64,000 bases of DNA, from NCBI GenBank assembly GCA_964433755.1, contig CAYSSR010000008.1, forward strand, positions 20,217-84,216, read 5' to 3'. The first letter of the stretch is position 1. Each line of letters begins with the position of its first letter. Both the position numbers and the translations under genes were made by a program. This DNA is from JAUVXJ01 sp964433755 (GTDB taxonomy: Bacteria > Chloroflexota > Anaerolineae > UBA7937 > B3-Chlor). Below the pieces are notes generated by a model that saw only the letters and a list, made by a program, of their open reading frames with translations, was not told where the DNA came from and made no database searches. Of the stretch, positions 26,357 through 33,954 are shown piece by piece.

Positions 26357-26375
26357 TGTGACGCACTGCGTCACA
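26357..26375. promoter_or_regulatory. Perfect 9-1-9 palindrome, probable operator of the phasin-phaR unit
   Basis: TGTGACGCACTGCGTCACA is a perfect inverted repeat around a central base, placed four bases downstream of the -10 box and over the expected start site. PhaR itself, encoded two genes on, is the simplest candidate ligand (autoregulation is known for PhaR). The internal GCACTGC recalls the TGC/GCA-rich PhaR sites. Confidence 0.65.
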
Positions 26376-26379
26376 GTCT

Positions 26380-26408
26380 AGTATACACCAGTTTGGGAAC
26401 CGCGTCAA
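26380..26408 (-). promoter_or_regulatory. Promoter of the phasin-phaR unit
   Basis: Minus strand TTGACG (26408-26403), 17 nt, TATACT (26385-26380), followed directly by the palindrome at 26357-26375. Confidence 0.65.
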
Positions 26409-26522
26409 GTGTGCAGTTGGCGGGCTGCGAGGGGCTGGGGCACGGCCCTATGGCGGTCGCCGCCCGTCCAGGAACGGCTGTGGTAGGCCAGACAAGGCAT
26501 GTCCAAGCGCAACAGACCCGGC

Positions 26523-26551
26523 TTGACAAGCAGGCGGATTTGGGGGATAAT
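26523..26551 (+). promoter_or_regulatory. Strong promoter of a short stand-alone transcript
   Basis: TTGACA (26523-26528), 17 nt, GATAAT (26546-26551). It heads a transcript of about 190 nt that ends at the terminator near 26716-26750. Confidence 0.65.
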
Positions 26552-26655
26552 GAGGCCGTGTCTGAAAGCCGGGGCTTCCAGGTGGAGTTCGGTGGAGCGG
26601 CGAAGCACGTTTTCGATCATTGATTTGCCATTTTACGGACAAGGAGGTGGTGCCA

Positions 26656-26709
26656 ATGGACGATAGTAGAAGTAGTAGCACCCTGGCTCACCTCCGTGGT
26701 CTGAGCTAG
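26656..26709 (+). CDS. 17-codon Ser-rich micro-ORF (leader peptide or small protein)
   Basis: ATG at 26656 is preceded at 8 nt by a perfect AAGGAGG; the frame encodes MDDSRSSSTLAHLRGLS and stops at TAG 26707-26709. Five of 17 residues are Ser, with AGT-AGA-AGT-AGT-AGC in a row. The stop is only 6 nt before a 14-bp terminator stem. The ribosome site (GGAGGTG) is complementary to CACCTCC inside the ORF (about 26690-26696), so translation could be gated by RNA folding. The arrangement (promoter, short leader ORF with repeated codons, terminator) resembles amino-acid attenuators. The next gene, a radical SAM protein 250 nt on, has its own promoter, so a free-standing small protein or RNA is equally possible. 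Confidence 0.5.
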   Translation: MDDSRSSSTLAHLRGLS

Positions 26710-26715
26710 GGTGCC

Positions 26716-26750
26716 AAGCAAGGGGCCCCTTTCGAGGGGCTCTTTGCTTT
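26716..26750 (+). terminator. Strong intrinsic terminator/attenuator after the micro-ORF
   Basis: AAGCAAGGGGCCCC (26716-26729), loop TTTCGA, and GGGGCTCTTTGCTT (26736-26749) pair over 14 bp, including two G-T pairs. The run of T is split within the right arm and short after it. Confidence 0.7.
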
Positions 26751-26893
26751 CTGGTGGTTTCTCAGGTGGCCCGGTCCTGTGCCTCGCCGTTGGATCCCGT
26801 TGGTGTCCTCCCCAGCGGCAAGCCCCGCCGTAGCCCAGGATGAGCAGGGACCCTTGCCCCGACCGGTTTGTGTACGTTCCTTCCCACTCATGT

Positions 26894-26922
26894 TTGACAG
26901 GCAGCTAGCCCATCATTATACT
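26894..26922 (+). promoter_or_regulatory. Promoter of the radical SAM gene
   Basis: TTGACA (26894-26899), 17 nt, TATACT (26917-26922), about 30 nt before the likely start of transcription and 38 nt before the ATG at 26960. Confidence 0.7.
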
Positions 26923-26959
26923 ACTGAGCAGAAGCGGTAGCTTAAGAGAGGCAAGATCG

Positions 26960-27835
26960 ATGCGCTACTACGGAACCGTGGTGCGGCCGCCCAGCGAGGC
27001 GGGAAGCTACATCCTTCAGGTCACCTACGGCTGTTCCCACAACAAGTGTATCTTCTGCTGCACCTTCCTGGACAAGCCCTTCCAGGTCCGGCCCGCCGCC
27101 GAGGTGATGGAGGATATCAAGATGGCCGGAGTGTACATGCCCAACACCCGGCGTGTGTTCCTGGCCGATGGCAATGCGCTGGTCCTCAGCAACAGGCGGC
27201 TGATCCCCATCCTCGATGCGCTCTCAGAGACGTTTCCTCATCTGGAGCGAGTAGGCATCTACGGCAACGCCCGCGATATCCTACGCAAGTCCGATGAGGA
27301 GTTGAAGGAGCTGCTGGAGAGGAAGCTCTCCATCATCTACCTGGGTATGGAGAGCGGCAACGAGGAGGTGCTCAGACGAGCCAGGAAGGGGGTCACGGCC
27401 CAGGAGAACATCGAAGCCGTGCGCAAAGCCCAGGCGGCGGGGCTGAGTGTCTCCGTCATCGCCATCCTGGGGCTGGGCGGAGTGGAGATGTGGAAGGAGC
27501 ACGCGGTGGACACAGGGCGGGGCGTGAGCGCCATGGACCCTGCCTACTTCTCTTTGCTCACACTGATGGTGGTGCCGGGCACGGAGCTGCACCGTCTGGT
27601 CTCCGCTGGAGAGTTCGTCGTGCCCGAACCCATGGAGATGCTGAGAGAGGTGCGAGTCACCATCGAGCACATCGAGGGTGTGTCCCATTGTGTGTTCAGG
27701 ACCAACCACGCCTCCAACTACCTGCCGTTAGCGGGGACTCTGCCAGGCGACAAAGAGAGACTCTTGCAGACTATCGATCTCGCCCTGGCTGAGGGGGAGT
27801 CGATACTGAGGCCGGAGTACTTGCGCGCGTTGTGA
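26960..27835 (+). CDS. Radical SAM protein with CX4CX2C cluster motif
   Basis: 291 residues. Cys residues in GCSHNKCIFC (about 24-33) form CX4CX2C, the variant used by a COG1032-like branch of radical SAM enzymes, in place of the common CX3CX2C. LGMESGNEEVLRRARKG and SVSVIAILGLGG follow as the SAM-binding GGE-like and beta-strand elements of the partial TIM barrel. No B12-binding domain is present. The substrate is unknown. It carries its own promoter and a hairpin terminator 26 nt downstream, so it is monocistronic. Confidence 0.85.
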   Translation: MRYYGTVVRPPSEAGSYILQVTYGCSHNKCIFCCTFLDKPFQVRPAAEVMEDIKMAGVYMPNTRRVFLADGNALVLSNRRLIPILDALSETFPHLERVGIYGNARDILRKSDEELKELLERKLSIIYLGMESGNEEVLRRARKGVTAQENIEAVRKAQAAGLSVSVIAILGLGGVEMWKEHAVDTGRGVSAMDPAYFSLLTLMVVPGTELHRLVSAGEFVVPEPMEMLREVRVTIEHIEGVSHCVFRTNHASNYLPLAGTLPGDKERLLQTIDLALAEGESILRPEYLRAL

Positions 27836-27860
27836 GGACTGGTTTCCACGGGAATAGCAG

Positions 27861-27893
27861 GCGGCCCCTGGCGTGGTGCGAGGGGCTGCTTTT
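27861..27893 (+). terminator. Intrinsic terminator after the radical SAM gene
   Basis: GCGGCCCCT (27861-27869) pairs with AGGGGCTGC (27881-27889) around an 11-nt loop, followed by TTTT. Confidence 0.6.
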
Positions 27894-28112
27894 CGTTGCA
27901 TACGTGTCGCGCATTGCTTGCCAGGCGATGGCGCGGCATCTTGTACGCGTCGGTCCCGAATCCGCGCTCGGTAGCCGCACCACCTGTAGTGCGGCGCGCC
28001 CACCCCTACGGGCTCGATCAGGTCTGCCGCAAGGCCTAACACGGTGTGATTGCTCCACAGGGTAGCTGGGTAACGATTGGGGGATGCCGCGAAGCCCTTC
28101 GTACAACTGAAG

Positions 28113-29048
28113 CTAGAAGTTCAGCTTCCCACAGCGAGAGCCGTTGCTGGCGATGGGCTCCCCGCTCTGCACGATCTGCGTGATCTCGCAGTGGTTCTCG
28201 CAGTCCTGGCAGACGAAGGAACTGATCTGATAGTCGAAGTCAGCAAGCTGGAACCCTTTGAACTGGGTCTGCTCGGGAGGGTTCTCCAGGGCCAGGATGG
28301 CGGCACCGATGGCGCCCAGGCACTCGGCATAGGGAGGCACGATCACCTCGGCGCCCAGTTGTTGCTCCAGGGCGTACTTGAGGGCCACGTTCTTGCTGGT
28401 GGCTCCTTGAAAGGTGTAGGGGGGTGGGCTGACCCTGCGGTAGAGCATGGCCAGGTAGTTGCGTATCAGCCCGTTGCACACGCCCATGAGTACGTCTTCC
28501 AGCTTGTAGCCGGTGTTCAGCTTGTGAACGGCATCGGTGGTGGCGAAGACCGTACAGCGTGAGGCGATGTTGACTTCGTTCTCGCGCTGGAGAGCGAGCT
28601 TGCCCACGTCGCTGATAGGAATGTCCAGTCTACCGGCCAGCGAGTCCAGGAACGCCCCTGCCCCACCAGAGCAGATCCTGTTCATCTCGAAGCCGGTGAT
28701 GATGCCGTCTCTGAGGAAGATGACCTTGGAGTCCTCGCCACCGATCTCGAAGATGACGCTAACGTCTGGCACGAAGTGGAGGGTGCCGATGGCATGAGCC
28801 AGGATCTCAGTCTTGTGCACGTCGGCGCCGATGAGCACTTTGGAGAAGCCGGCGCCGCTTCCCGTTACGCCGACGCCGCCGATCTGGGCGCCGTTGGAGA
28901 GTTGCGCCTCGAAGTCCGCAAGGCCCTTCTTCACGGTCGGAATGACGCCGTGGTTTCGCATGTACAGCGTATCTACGACGTCCCTATCTTCGTCGATGAG
29001 GGCGAACTTGACCGATACACTCCCGACGTCAACTCCCAGGTAATGCAT
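28113..29048 (-). CDS. Acyl-CoA dehydratase activator-type ATPase (HgdC/BadF family)
   Basis: 311 residues. The ASKHA ATPase start YLGVDVGSVSVKFALIDED, GGEDSK (103-108) and C126 in CSGGAGAF with C165 in SRCTVF reproduce the two Cys positions that hold the [4Fe-4S] cluster between the subunits of the HgdC homodimer. A C-terminal extension adds CQDCENHC and SRCGKL, as in the larger YjiL/DUF2229-linked activases. In the family this protein drives ATP-dependent one-electron transfer to a dehydratase or reductase. It overlaps the upstream gene by 20 nt and is the last of three co-transcribed genes. Confidence 0.9.
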   Translation of the reverse strand: MHYLGVDVGSVSVKFALIDEDRDVVDTLYMRNHGVIPTVKKGLADFEAQLSNGAQIGGVGVTGSGAGFSKVLIGADVHKTEILAHAIGTLHFVPDVSVIFEIGGEDSKVIFLRDGIITGFEMNRICSGGAGAFLDSLAGRLDIPISDVGKLALQRENEVNIASRCTVFATTDAVHKLNTGYKLEDVLMGVCNGLIRNYLAMLYRRVSPPPYTFQGATSKNVALKYALEQQLGAEVIVPPYAECLGAIGAAILALENPPEQTQFKGFQLADFDYQISSFVCQDCENHCEITQIVQSGEPIASNGSRCGKLNF

Positions 29049-30189
29049 GGCCTCGCCTCCTTCGCTCTTTTCTCAGACGGATCACGTCCACGAAGGTTTC
29101 GATTCTAGTGCGTATAGCACCCTCGCTGATCAGCTCGTCGAAGCTCAGGGTGAGCAGCGGGAAGTTGTAGTCCTCGCTGACCTTACGCAGGATGGGTCTG
29201 ACCGTGACCTCCGGCATGCAGCCCATGGGTAGCAGATGCAGGACCCCATCGAAGCCGGCATCGTGGAACCTGATGGTGTCGGCCACCGACTCTCTGCCGT
29301 GGCCAGCCACCGAGCAACTGAGGTAGGGCCTGGCGATCTCGGCGATCTCGGAGCGAGGCGGGATACTCATGTTCAGCCACCAGGCCATGAGCTTGCCGAG
29401 CACGAACCCAGGCGGATAGCGTAGTATGGCCTCGCCCAGAGACAGATGCCTGTGCACCTCCGCGCCCAGTTCCCCCAGCATTTCGTAGACATGGCAGTTG
29501 CTGGCAGGCTCCACCAACAAGTAGAACTCCCCAACGACACCGATGCGCAAAGGCTCCGTGTCAACAGTCTCTACATGCTCGAAGAAGGACTCAGGATCCA
29601 CTCTATCGAGCGTGCCGAAATCCTGCACTTGCTCCAGGCAGTCGAGCGCCCGGTTGAGCGCCTTCGTGGTGTCGCCTTGGTTCTTCTCTATCGCACGGAT
29701 ACGCCAGGACAGCTCCTCCACCATCTCGATGATACGGAGCTTCTTGATGGCTACCCTCAAGGCACGGACGGTCTCCCAGGTGCTCCTGCCGGTGATCTCC
29801 TTGATCTGTTGGACCAACCCGCCCCCCTCGCCCAGAATGAAGAACTCGATGTCGGCGCCAGTCCGTTTCATCACCAACTGCTGGAGGTGGCCGTAGTGCC
29901 GGAAACGGCACATGCCTCCTCCCCCGCCTCCGTGTTTCTTGTCTCCAGCTCGGCTGTTGATGTAGAAGATGACACAGTTGGCGCCCTTTTCCAGGGCTTG
30001 CAGGTAGTTGCCGATGATGACCTTGAAGGGCAAACAGATGCCTTCGGGACTATACCGCGCCCCGAGAGCGATGGTCTCGTTGGTGATGGGAGGTGGCACG
30101 ACGACCTCGACGCCCAGTTGCTCAGCCGCGCCCTTGAAGGGGATCCAGGCGTTGCCGCACAGAGGCAAGGTGAAGATCCGTTCCTTCAC
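29029..30189 (-). CDS. HgdB/DUF2229-type acyl-CoA dehydratase-activase-related protein
   Basis: 386 residues. The opening FTLPLCGNAWIPFKGAAEQLGVEVVVPPP, the SPEGICLPFKVIIGNYLQALEKGAN motif and a Gly-rich GGGGGGMCRFRHYGHLQQLV carry Cys residues typical of the 2-hydroxyglutaryl-CoA dehydratase-like (CoA-substrate-specific) family that accepts electrons from an activator. The next Cys cluster, MGCMPEVTVRPILRKV, is near the C-terminus. It overlaps the next gene by 20 nt and its start overlaps the upstream gene by 4 nt. In other bacteria equivalents are domains of one very long activase protein. Confidence 0.8.
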   Translation of the reverse strand: MKERIFTLPLCGNAWIPFKGAAEQLGVEVVVPPPITNETIALGARYSPEGICLPFKVIIGNYLQALEKGANCVIFYINSRAGDKKHGGGGGGMCRFRHYGHLQQLVMKRTGADIEFFILGEGGGLVQQIKEITGRSTWETVRALRVAIKKLRIIEMVEELSWRIRAIEKNQGDTTKALNRALDCLEQVQDFGTLDRVDPESFFEHVETVDTEPLRIGVVGEFYLLVEPASNCHVYEMLGELGAEVHRHLSLGEAILRYPPGFVLGKLMAWWLNMSIPPRSEIAEIARPYLSCSVAGHGRESVADTIRFHDAGFDGVLHLLPMGCMPEVTVRPILRKVSEDYNFPLLTLSFDELISEGAIRTRIETFVDVIRLRKERRRRGHALPGS

Positions 30190-31073
30190 GCTCGGTTCCT
30201 CATCTTCACTGTGTCCACGAAGGTGTCCACCCTGGTGACGAGACCCGCCTCTCCCGTATGCTCATCCAGTACCAGATGCATACAGGGGATGTCACGACGC
30301 TCCAACTCGTCCTCGACGAAGGGCACTGTAATGGCGTCCACACCGCAGTTGAAGTTGCTGAGGACCACCGTGCCCGCGACGTCATGGGCGAGAACCTCGT
30401 GTAGCTGCCCCATGGTCTCGTAGGCGAAGTCCCATTTCAAGAACGAATCCCGGGGCGTGAAAGGGATGCTGTCGATGGTGATCACTTCCATGCCCCGGTC
30501 CCGCAGCTTGGCGAGCAGGTTCAGATTGGCGTAGGAGTCATGGATCACGTAGTGATGGCCAACGACCACGATCTTCGGTCGGTCCGACTCGAGTTGCTGC
30601 TCGTACTTGTCGTGGAGGTCCTGTTTGTGCCGTCCGTGGGCCTCGATCGCCCGGGACATGGCCTGCCTGACGCTTGCTTGATCCCAGGTCAGCGCTCGCC
30701 CCAGCTCCAGCATCCCGGGCTCGAACTCGCCGTCTTCCACCTCGCAACGAAGGAACTGCACCTGGGACCCGAAGATGCTCTTGCTGATGTCTGGCACGCC
30801 CAGAAACTTGGGACAGCTATACCGATCGGGTTGTAGCCCGTAGTACGCAGGCGCGAAGATGCGGTCGCACTTCCCCATCAGGTACGAAATGTGGCCGAAG
30901 ACCAGCTTCACCGCCAGACAACTCTCGTCCTCCCCGTATCTGACCGCGGCTTCCAGCAGGCGCCGGTTCGTCGGAGGAGAGAGGACGACTTCCTGACCCA
31001 GTTCACTCAGGAAGGTGACCCAGAGTTGGGGGTGTTTGAAGTAGAACAAGCTCCTAGGTATGCCGATCCTCAT
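30186..31073 (-). CDS. DUF2229 acyl-CoA dehydratase-activase-related protein
   Basis: 295 residues. The start MRIGIPRSLFYFKHPQLWVTF followed by GQEVVLSPPTNRRLLEAA and ESCLAVKLVFGHISYL is the DUF2229 signature, which in long activases sits N-terminal to the HgdB-like segment. The end FNCGVDAITVPFVEDEL and DEHTGEAGLVTRVDTFVD resembles the end of HgdB-like subunits, as does the neighbour. First gene of the three-gene operon, with its own promoter at 31119-31147. The reaction is unknown; these proteins are thought to support radical or low-potential reductions. Confidence 0.8.
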   Translation of the reverse strand: MRIGIPRSLFYFKHPQLWVTFLSELGQEVVLSPPTNRRLLEAAVRYGEDESCLAVKLVFGHISYLMGKCDRIFAPAYYGLQPDRYSCPKFLGVPDISKSIFGSQVQFLRCEVEDGEFEPGMLELGRALTWDQASVRQAMSRAIEAHGRHKQDLHDKYEQQLESDRPKIVVVGHHYVIHDSYANLNLLAKLRDRGMEVITIDSIPFTPRDSFLKWDFAYETMGQLHEVLAHDVAGTVVLSNFNCGVDAITVPFVEDELERRDIPCMHLVLDEHTGEAGLVTRVDTFVDTVKMRNRA

Positions 31074-31118
31074 GTGGACGTGACCCTTCGCTCGATCAGT
31101 CCTCTTCCCTATTGGGGC

Positions 31119-31147
31119 ATTATACGTTGGCCGTGAAGCCGTGACAA
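31119..31147 (-). promoter_or_regulatory. Promoter of the DUF2229-HgdB-HgdC operon
   Basis: Minus strand TTGTCA (31147-31142), 17 nt, TATAAT (31124-31119). It is back-to-back with the pdxS promoter. Confidence 0.65.
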
Positions 31148-31220
31148 GTTCTTGGGGTTTTGGGGCAACGCGGAGTTGTCGACCGGGGTTGACGCCGGGG
31201 CGCTAGTTGCAGGGGAACGC

Positions 31221-31250
31221 TTGCTGATACGCTTGTTCTTGGGCTATAAT
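31221..31250 (+). promoter_or_regulatory. Promoter of pdxST
   Basis: TTGCTG (31221-31226), 18 nt, TATAAT (31245-31250), about 40 nt before the pdxS ATG. Confidence 0.6.
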
Positions 31251-31288
31251 GAGGGTGGAGATCATTTAGCGGTCTTTTGGAGGTTGTG

Positions 31289-32182
31289 ATGGGCGTGAAC
31301 AAGGAAACAGGGACGGATGCGGTCAAGAGAGGCCTGGCCCAAATGCTCAAGGGCGGGGTGATCATGGACGTGGTCACGCACGAACATGCGAAGGTAGCCG
31401 AAGATGCGGGTGCCTGCGCTGTGATGGCCCTGGAGCGTGTGCCGGCTGATATTCGTGCCCATGGCGGCGTGGCGCGCATGAGCGATCCGGAACTGATACT
31501 GCAGATCATGGATACCGTGACCATTCCTGTCATGGCCAAGTGCCGGATCGGCCATTTCGTCGAGGCTCAGATCCTCGAGGCTCTCGGGGTGGACTACATC
31601 GACGAGAGTGAGGTCCTCACGCCAGCCGACGAGGAGCACCACGTCGAGAAGCATGGCTTCAAGGTGCCCTTCGTATGCGGTTGCCGCAATCTGGGCGAGG
31701 CTCTGCGGCGGATCGGCGAGGGCGCTGCTATGATTCGTACGAAGGGTGAGGCTGGCACGGGCAACGTCGTGGAGGCTGTGCGCCACGCCAGAGCGGTGAT
31801 GGGTGAGATACGCCGGTTGCAGCACATGGCTTCAGAGGAGCTGATGGCCGCGGCCAAGGAGATGGGCGCTCCCTACGAACTGGTGGTGGAGACGGCGAAG
31901 CTGGGGCGGCTGCCGGTGGTCAACTTTGCAGCGGGAGGCATCGCCACTCCGGCCGACGCGGCCCTGATGATGCAGTTGGGCGTCGACGGCGTCTTCGTGG
32001 GCAGTGGCATCTTCAAGTCGGCAGATCCTCCTCGGAGAGCCAAGGCCATCGTGGAGGCGGTAACCCACTACAACGACCCCGGTATCCTGGCCGAGATCAG
32101 CAGGGGGTTGGGCGAGGCCATGCCTGGCCTGGAGATAGCGGCCATTCCCGAGGCCGAGTTGCTGGCTCAGCGAGGGTGGTAA
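31289..32182 (+). CDS. pdxS: Pyridoxal 5'-phosphate synthase lyase subunit PdxS
   Basis: 297 residues from ATG at 31289 (GGAGG 5 nt upstream). It makes PLP directly from ribose 5-phosphate, glyceraldehyde 3-phosphate and ammonia. The (beta/alpha)8 barrel carries D27 (in MDVVTHEHA), the Schiff-base lysine K84 in MAKCRIGH and K152 in IRTKGEAGTGN, matching K81 and K149 of Bacillus PdxS. The phosphate-binding FAAGGIATPADAALMMQLG follows. Next to pdxT (gap 29 nt). The family assembles as a dodecamer decorated with twelve PdxT subunits. Confidence 0.98.
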   Translation: MGVNKETGTDAVKRGLAQMLKGGVIMDVVTHEHAKVAEDAGACAVMALERVPADIRAHGGVARMSDPELILQIMDTVTIPVMAKCRIGHFVEAQILEALGVDYIDESEVLTPADEEHHVEKHGFKVPFVCGCRNLGEALRRIGEGAAMIRTKGEAGTGNVVEAVRHARAVMGEIRRLQHMASEELMAAAKEMGAPYELVVETAKLGRLPVVNFAAGGIATPADAALMMQLGVDGVFVGSGIFKSADPPRRAKAIVEAVTHYNDPGILAEISRGLGEAMPGLEIAAIPEAELLAQRGW

Positions 32183-32211
32183 GCCACTCTGGCCGGGGCG
32201 CGAAGGGGCGG

Positions 32212-32820
32212 ATGGAGAAGGTCGGGGTCCTGGCGCTGCAAGGCGCGTTTCTTGAGCATATCAAGATGCTGCGTGCTCTGGGGGCAGAGGCCGTGGAGGT
32301 GCGTCTACCCCAGGAGCTGAACGGCCTCGATGGGCTGATCATCCCTGGCGGTGAGAGCACTACAGTCGGCAAGCTGGCCGTCACCTATGGGCTGGTGGAG
32401 CCGATCAAGGCCATGGCCGGTGAGGGCAAACCTGTCTGGGGTACGTGTGCCGGTCTGATCTTGCTGGCTCGAGCCGTCGAAGGTTTGACGCAGCCGCTGC
32501 TGGGGTTGATGGACCTGACCGTGTCCCGCAACGCCTTCGGGCGACAGGTGGATAGCTTCGAAGCCGAGATCAGTGTCCCCGCTCTCGATTCCGTTGAACA
32601 GCCAGAGGAAAGGGGTCGCCCCTTCCCTGCCATCTTCATTCGAGCTCCGCTGATTACGGCCGTCGGAGACGGTGTGGAAGTGCTGTCTCGTCTGGATGGC
32701 GGGGGAATCGTTGCCGCTCGCCAGGGCGGCTTGCTGGTCACGGCGTTCCATCCAGAACTGACCGCCGACACAAGATTCCATCGCTACTTCCTGAACATGA
32801 TCGAGGCATCTCCCGTGTGA
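32212..32820 (+). CDS. pdxT: Pyridoxal 5'-phosphate synthase glutaminase subunit PdxT
   Basis: 202 residues from ATG at 32212, preceded by GAAGGGG. Class I glutaminase: nucleophile C79 in GTCAGLIL, and the catalytic pair H179 and E181 in FHPEL. GGEST (47-51), the oxyanion motif, is present. It supplies ammonia to PdxS through the complex. Normal length for the family. Confidence 0.97.
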   Translation: MEKVGVLALQGAFLEHIKMLRALGAEAVEVRLPQELNGLDGLIIPGGESTTVGKLAVTYGLVEPIKAMAGEGKPVWGTCAGLILLARAVEGLTQPLLGLMDLTVSRNAFGRQVDSFEAEISVPALDSVEQPEERGRPFPAIFIRAPLITAVGDGVEVLSRLDGGGIVAARQGGLLVTAFHPELTADTRFHRYFLNMIEASPV

Positions 32821-32949
32821 TGGTGGACCGGAGTCGTTCTGGCTTCGGCGTCCTTGCTTGTTTGTGGTGGGCGTGTCAGTTTCGAGGTCTGGAGTGGCCC
32901 CCGTTTGGATGGCGGGGCATTTGTTTGGAGACCGAGGAGGAGGTGACCT

Positions 32950-33567
32950 GTGCTCGAGGACATCAGCTGGCTGGGGCATGATGCGTTCAAGATAGCGGCC
33001 ACGAAGATCATCTACCTCGATCCTTTTGAATTGGCCGGGGACCTCGAACCGGCCGACATCATCTGCATCTCACATGACCACTACGATCACTGTAGTCCTG
33101 AAGACGTGGCCAAGATACGGGGCGAGAACACGGTGATTGTGGCTGCCGAGAACTGCAGGGGCAAGCTGGAGGGAGACGTCCGCCTGGTCAAGGCGGGCGA
33201 CACACTCAACCTCGGTGAGGTGAGCATCGAGGTCGTGCCGGCGTACAACGTCAACAAGAAGTTCCACCCACGGGAGGCGGGTGGCGTAGGCTATCTGCTC
33301 ACGGTGGGGGACACGAGGATCTACCACGCTGGCGATAGCGATCCCATCCCCGAGATGGAAGGGTTGGAGGTAGACATCGCCCTGCTTCCGGTGAGCGGTG
33401 TGTACGTGGCCACGGCGGAGGAAGCCGTCAAGGCGGCCGAGATGTTGAAGCCGAAGGTGGTCATCCCCATGCACTATGGGAGCATCGTGGGATCCCGCGC
33501 CGATGCCGAGCGGTTCAAGGAGTTGTGGCCCGGAGAGGTGGTCATTCTGGAGCCTCAGGCGTCCTAG
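32950..33567 (+). CDS. MBL-fold metal-dependent hydrolase (UlaG/YtkL-like)
   Basis: 205 residues from GTG at 32950 (GGAGG 6 nt upstream). HDHYDH at 42-47 is the HxHxDH metal-binding motif; H at about 117 in IYHAGDSD and a final H in MHYGSI complete the site. The short form without a Rhodanese or helical domain fits the UlaG-like subgroup. The substrate is unknown. It lies 130 nt after pdxT in the same direction, without an obvious own promoter. Confidence 0.85.
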   Translation: MLEDISWLGHDAFKIAATKIIYLDPFELAGDLEPADIICISHDHYDHCSPEDVAKIRGENTVIVAAENCRGKLEGDVRLVKAGDTLNLGEVSIEVVPAYNVNKKFHPREAGGVGYLLTVGDTRIYHAGDSDPIPEMEGLEVDIALLPVSGVYVATAEEAVKAAEMLKPKVVIPMHYGSIVGSRADAERFKELWPGEVVILEPQAS

Positions 33568-33954
33568 CTGAGGCGCGTCCTGGGCCTGGGGGCGTGCGCA
33601 AACCAGCCCAAGGGAGGTGCTGGAGTTCGGCGCGGGGCAGTGTGGTGATGCTCAGTCTCCACTCTGATCCTGGGATCGTGCACAGAGGGTCCCCTCTTGC
33701 TCTCGTCCCACTACACCGATACCGGCCGGCCAAGTCCATGCGACCTACCCACGCTGTCTGCACGCGCCTCTCCTCTATGTGCGAGGGTGTGTTCGCACTG
33801 GTGACGGACTGGATGGCCGGACGAGTGTCTGCACGCCGGCCAAGGGAAACGGTTAACTACACCTGACTCTGTGCCCAGGCCAGTGTCGAGATGGACCTTC
33901 GGCTGTCCAGGTCCGAGGCGGCGCGGCTGGCGTGAAGCGATGGGGACGTGAGCT
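33568..33954. other. Gene-free stretch before the MFS transporter
   Basis: 387 bp. I see no supported gene, repeat or terminator. Reading frames here lack ribosome sites and recognisable products. It presumably contains the control region of the following transporter, although I cannot point to a clear -35/-10 pair. Confidence 0.35.

Noticed and set aside
26640..26660. GGTGGTGCC as a T-box antiterminator motif
   Set aside because: The conserved A in TGGNACC is G here, and only about 80 nt separate the promoter from the motif, too short for a T-box stem I.
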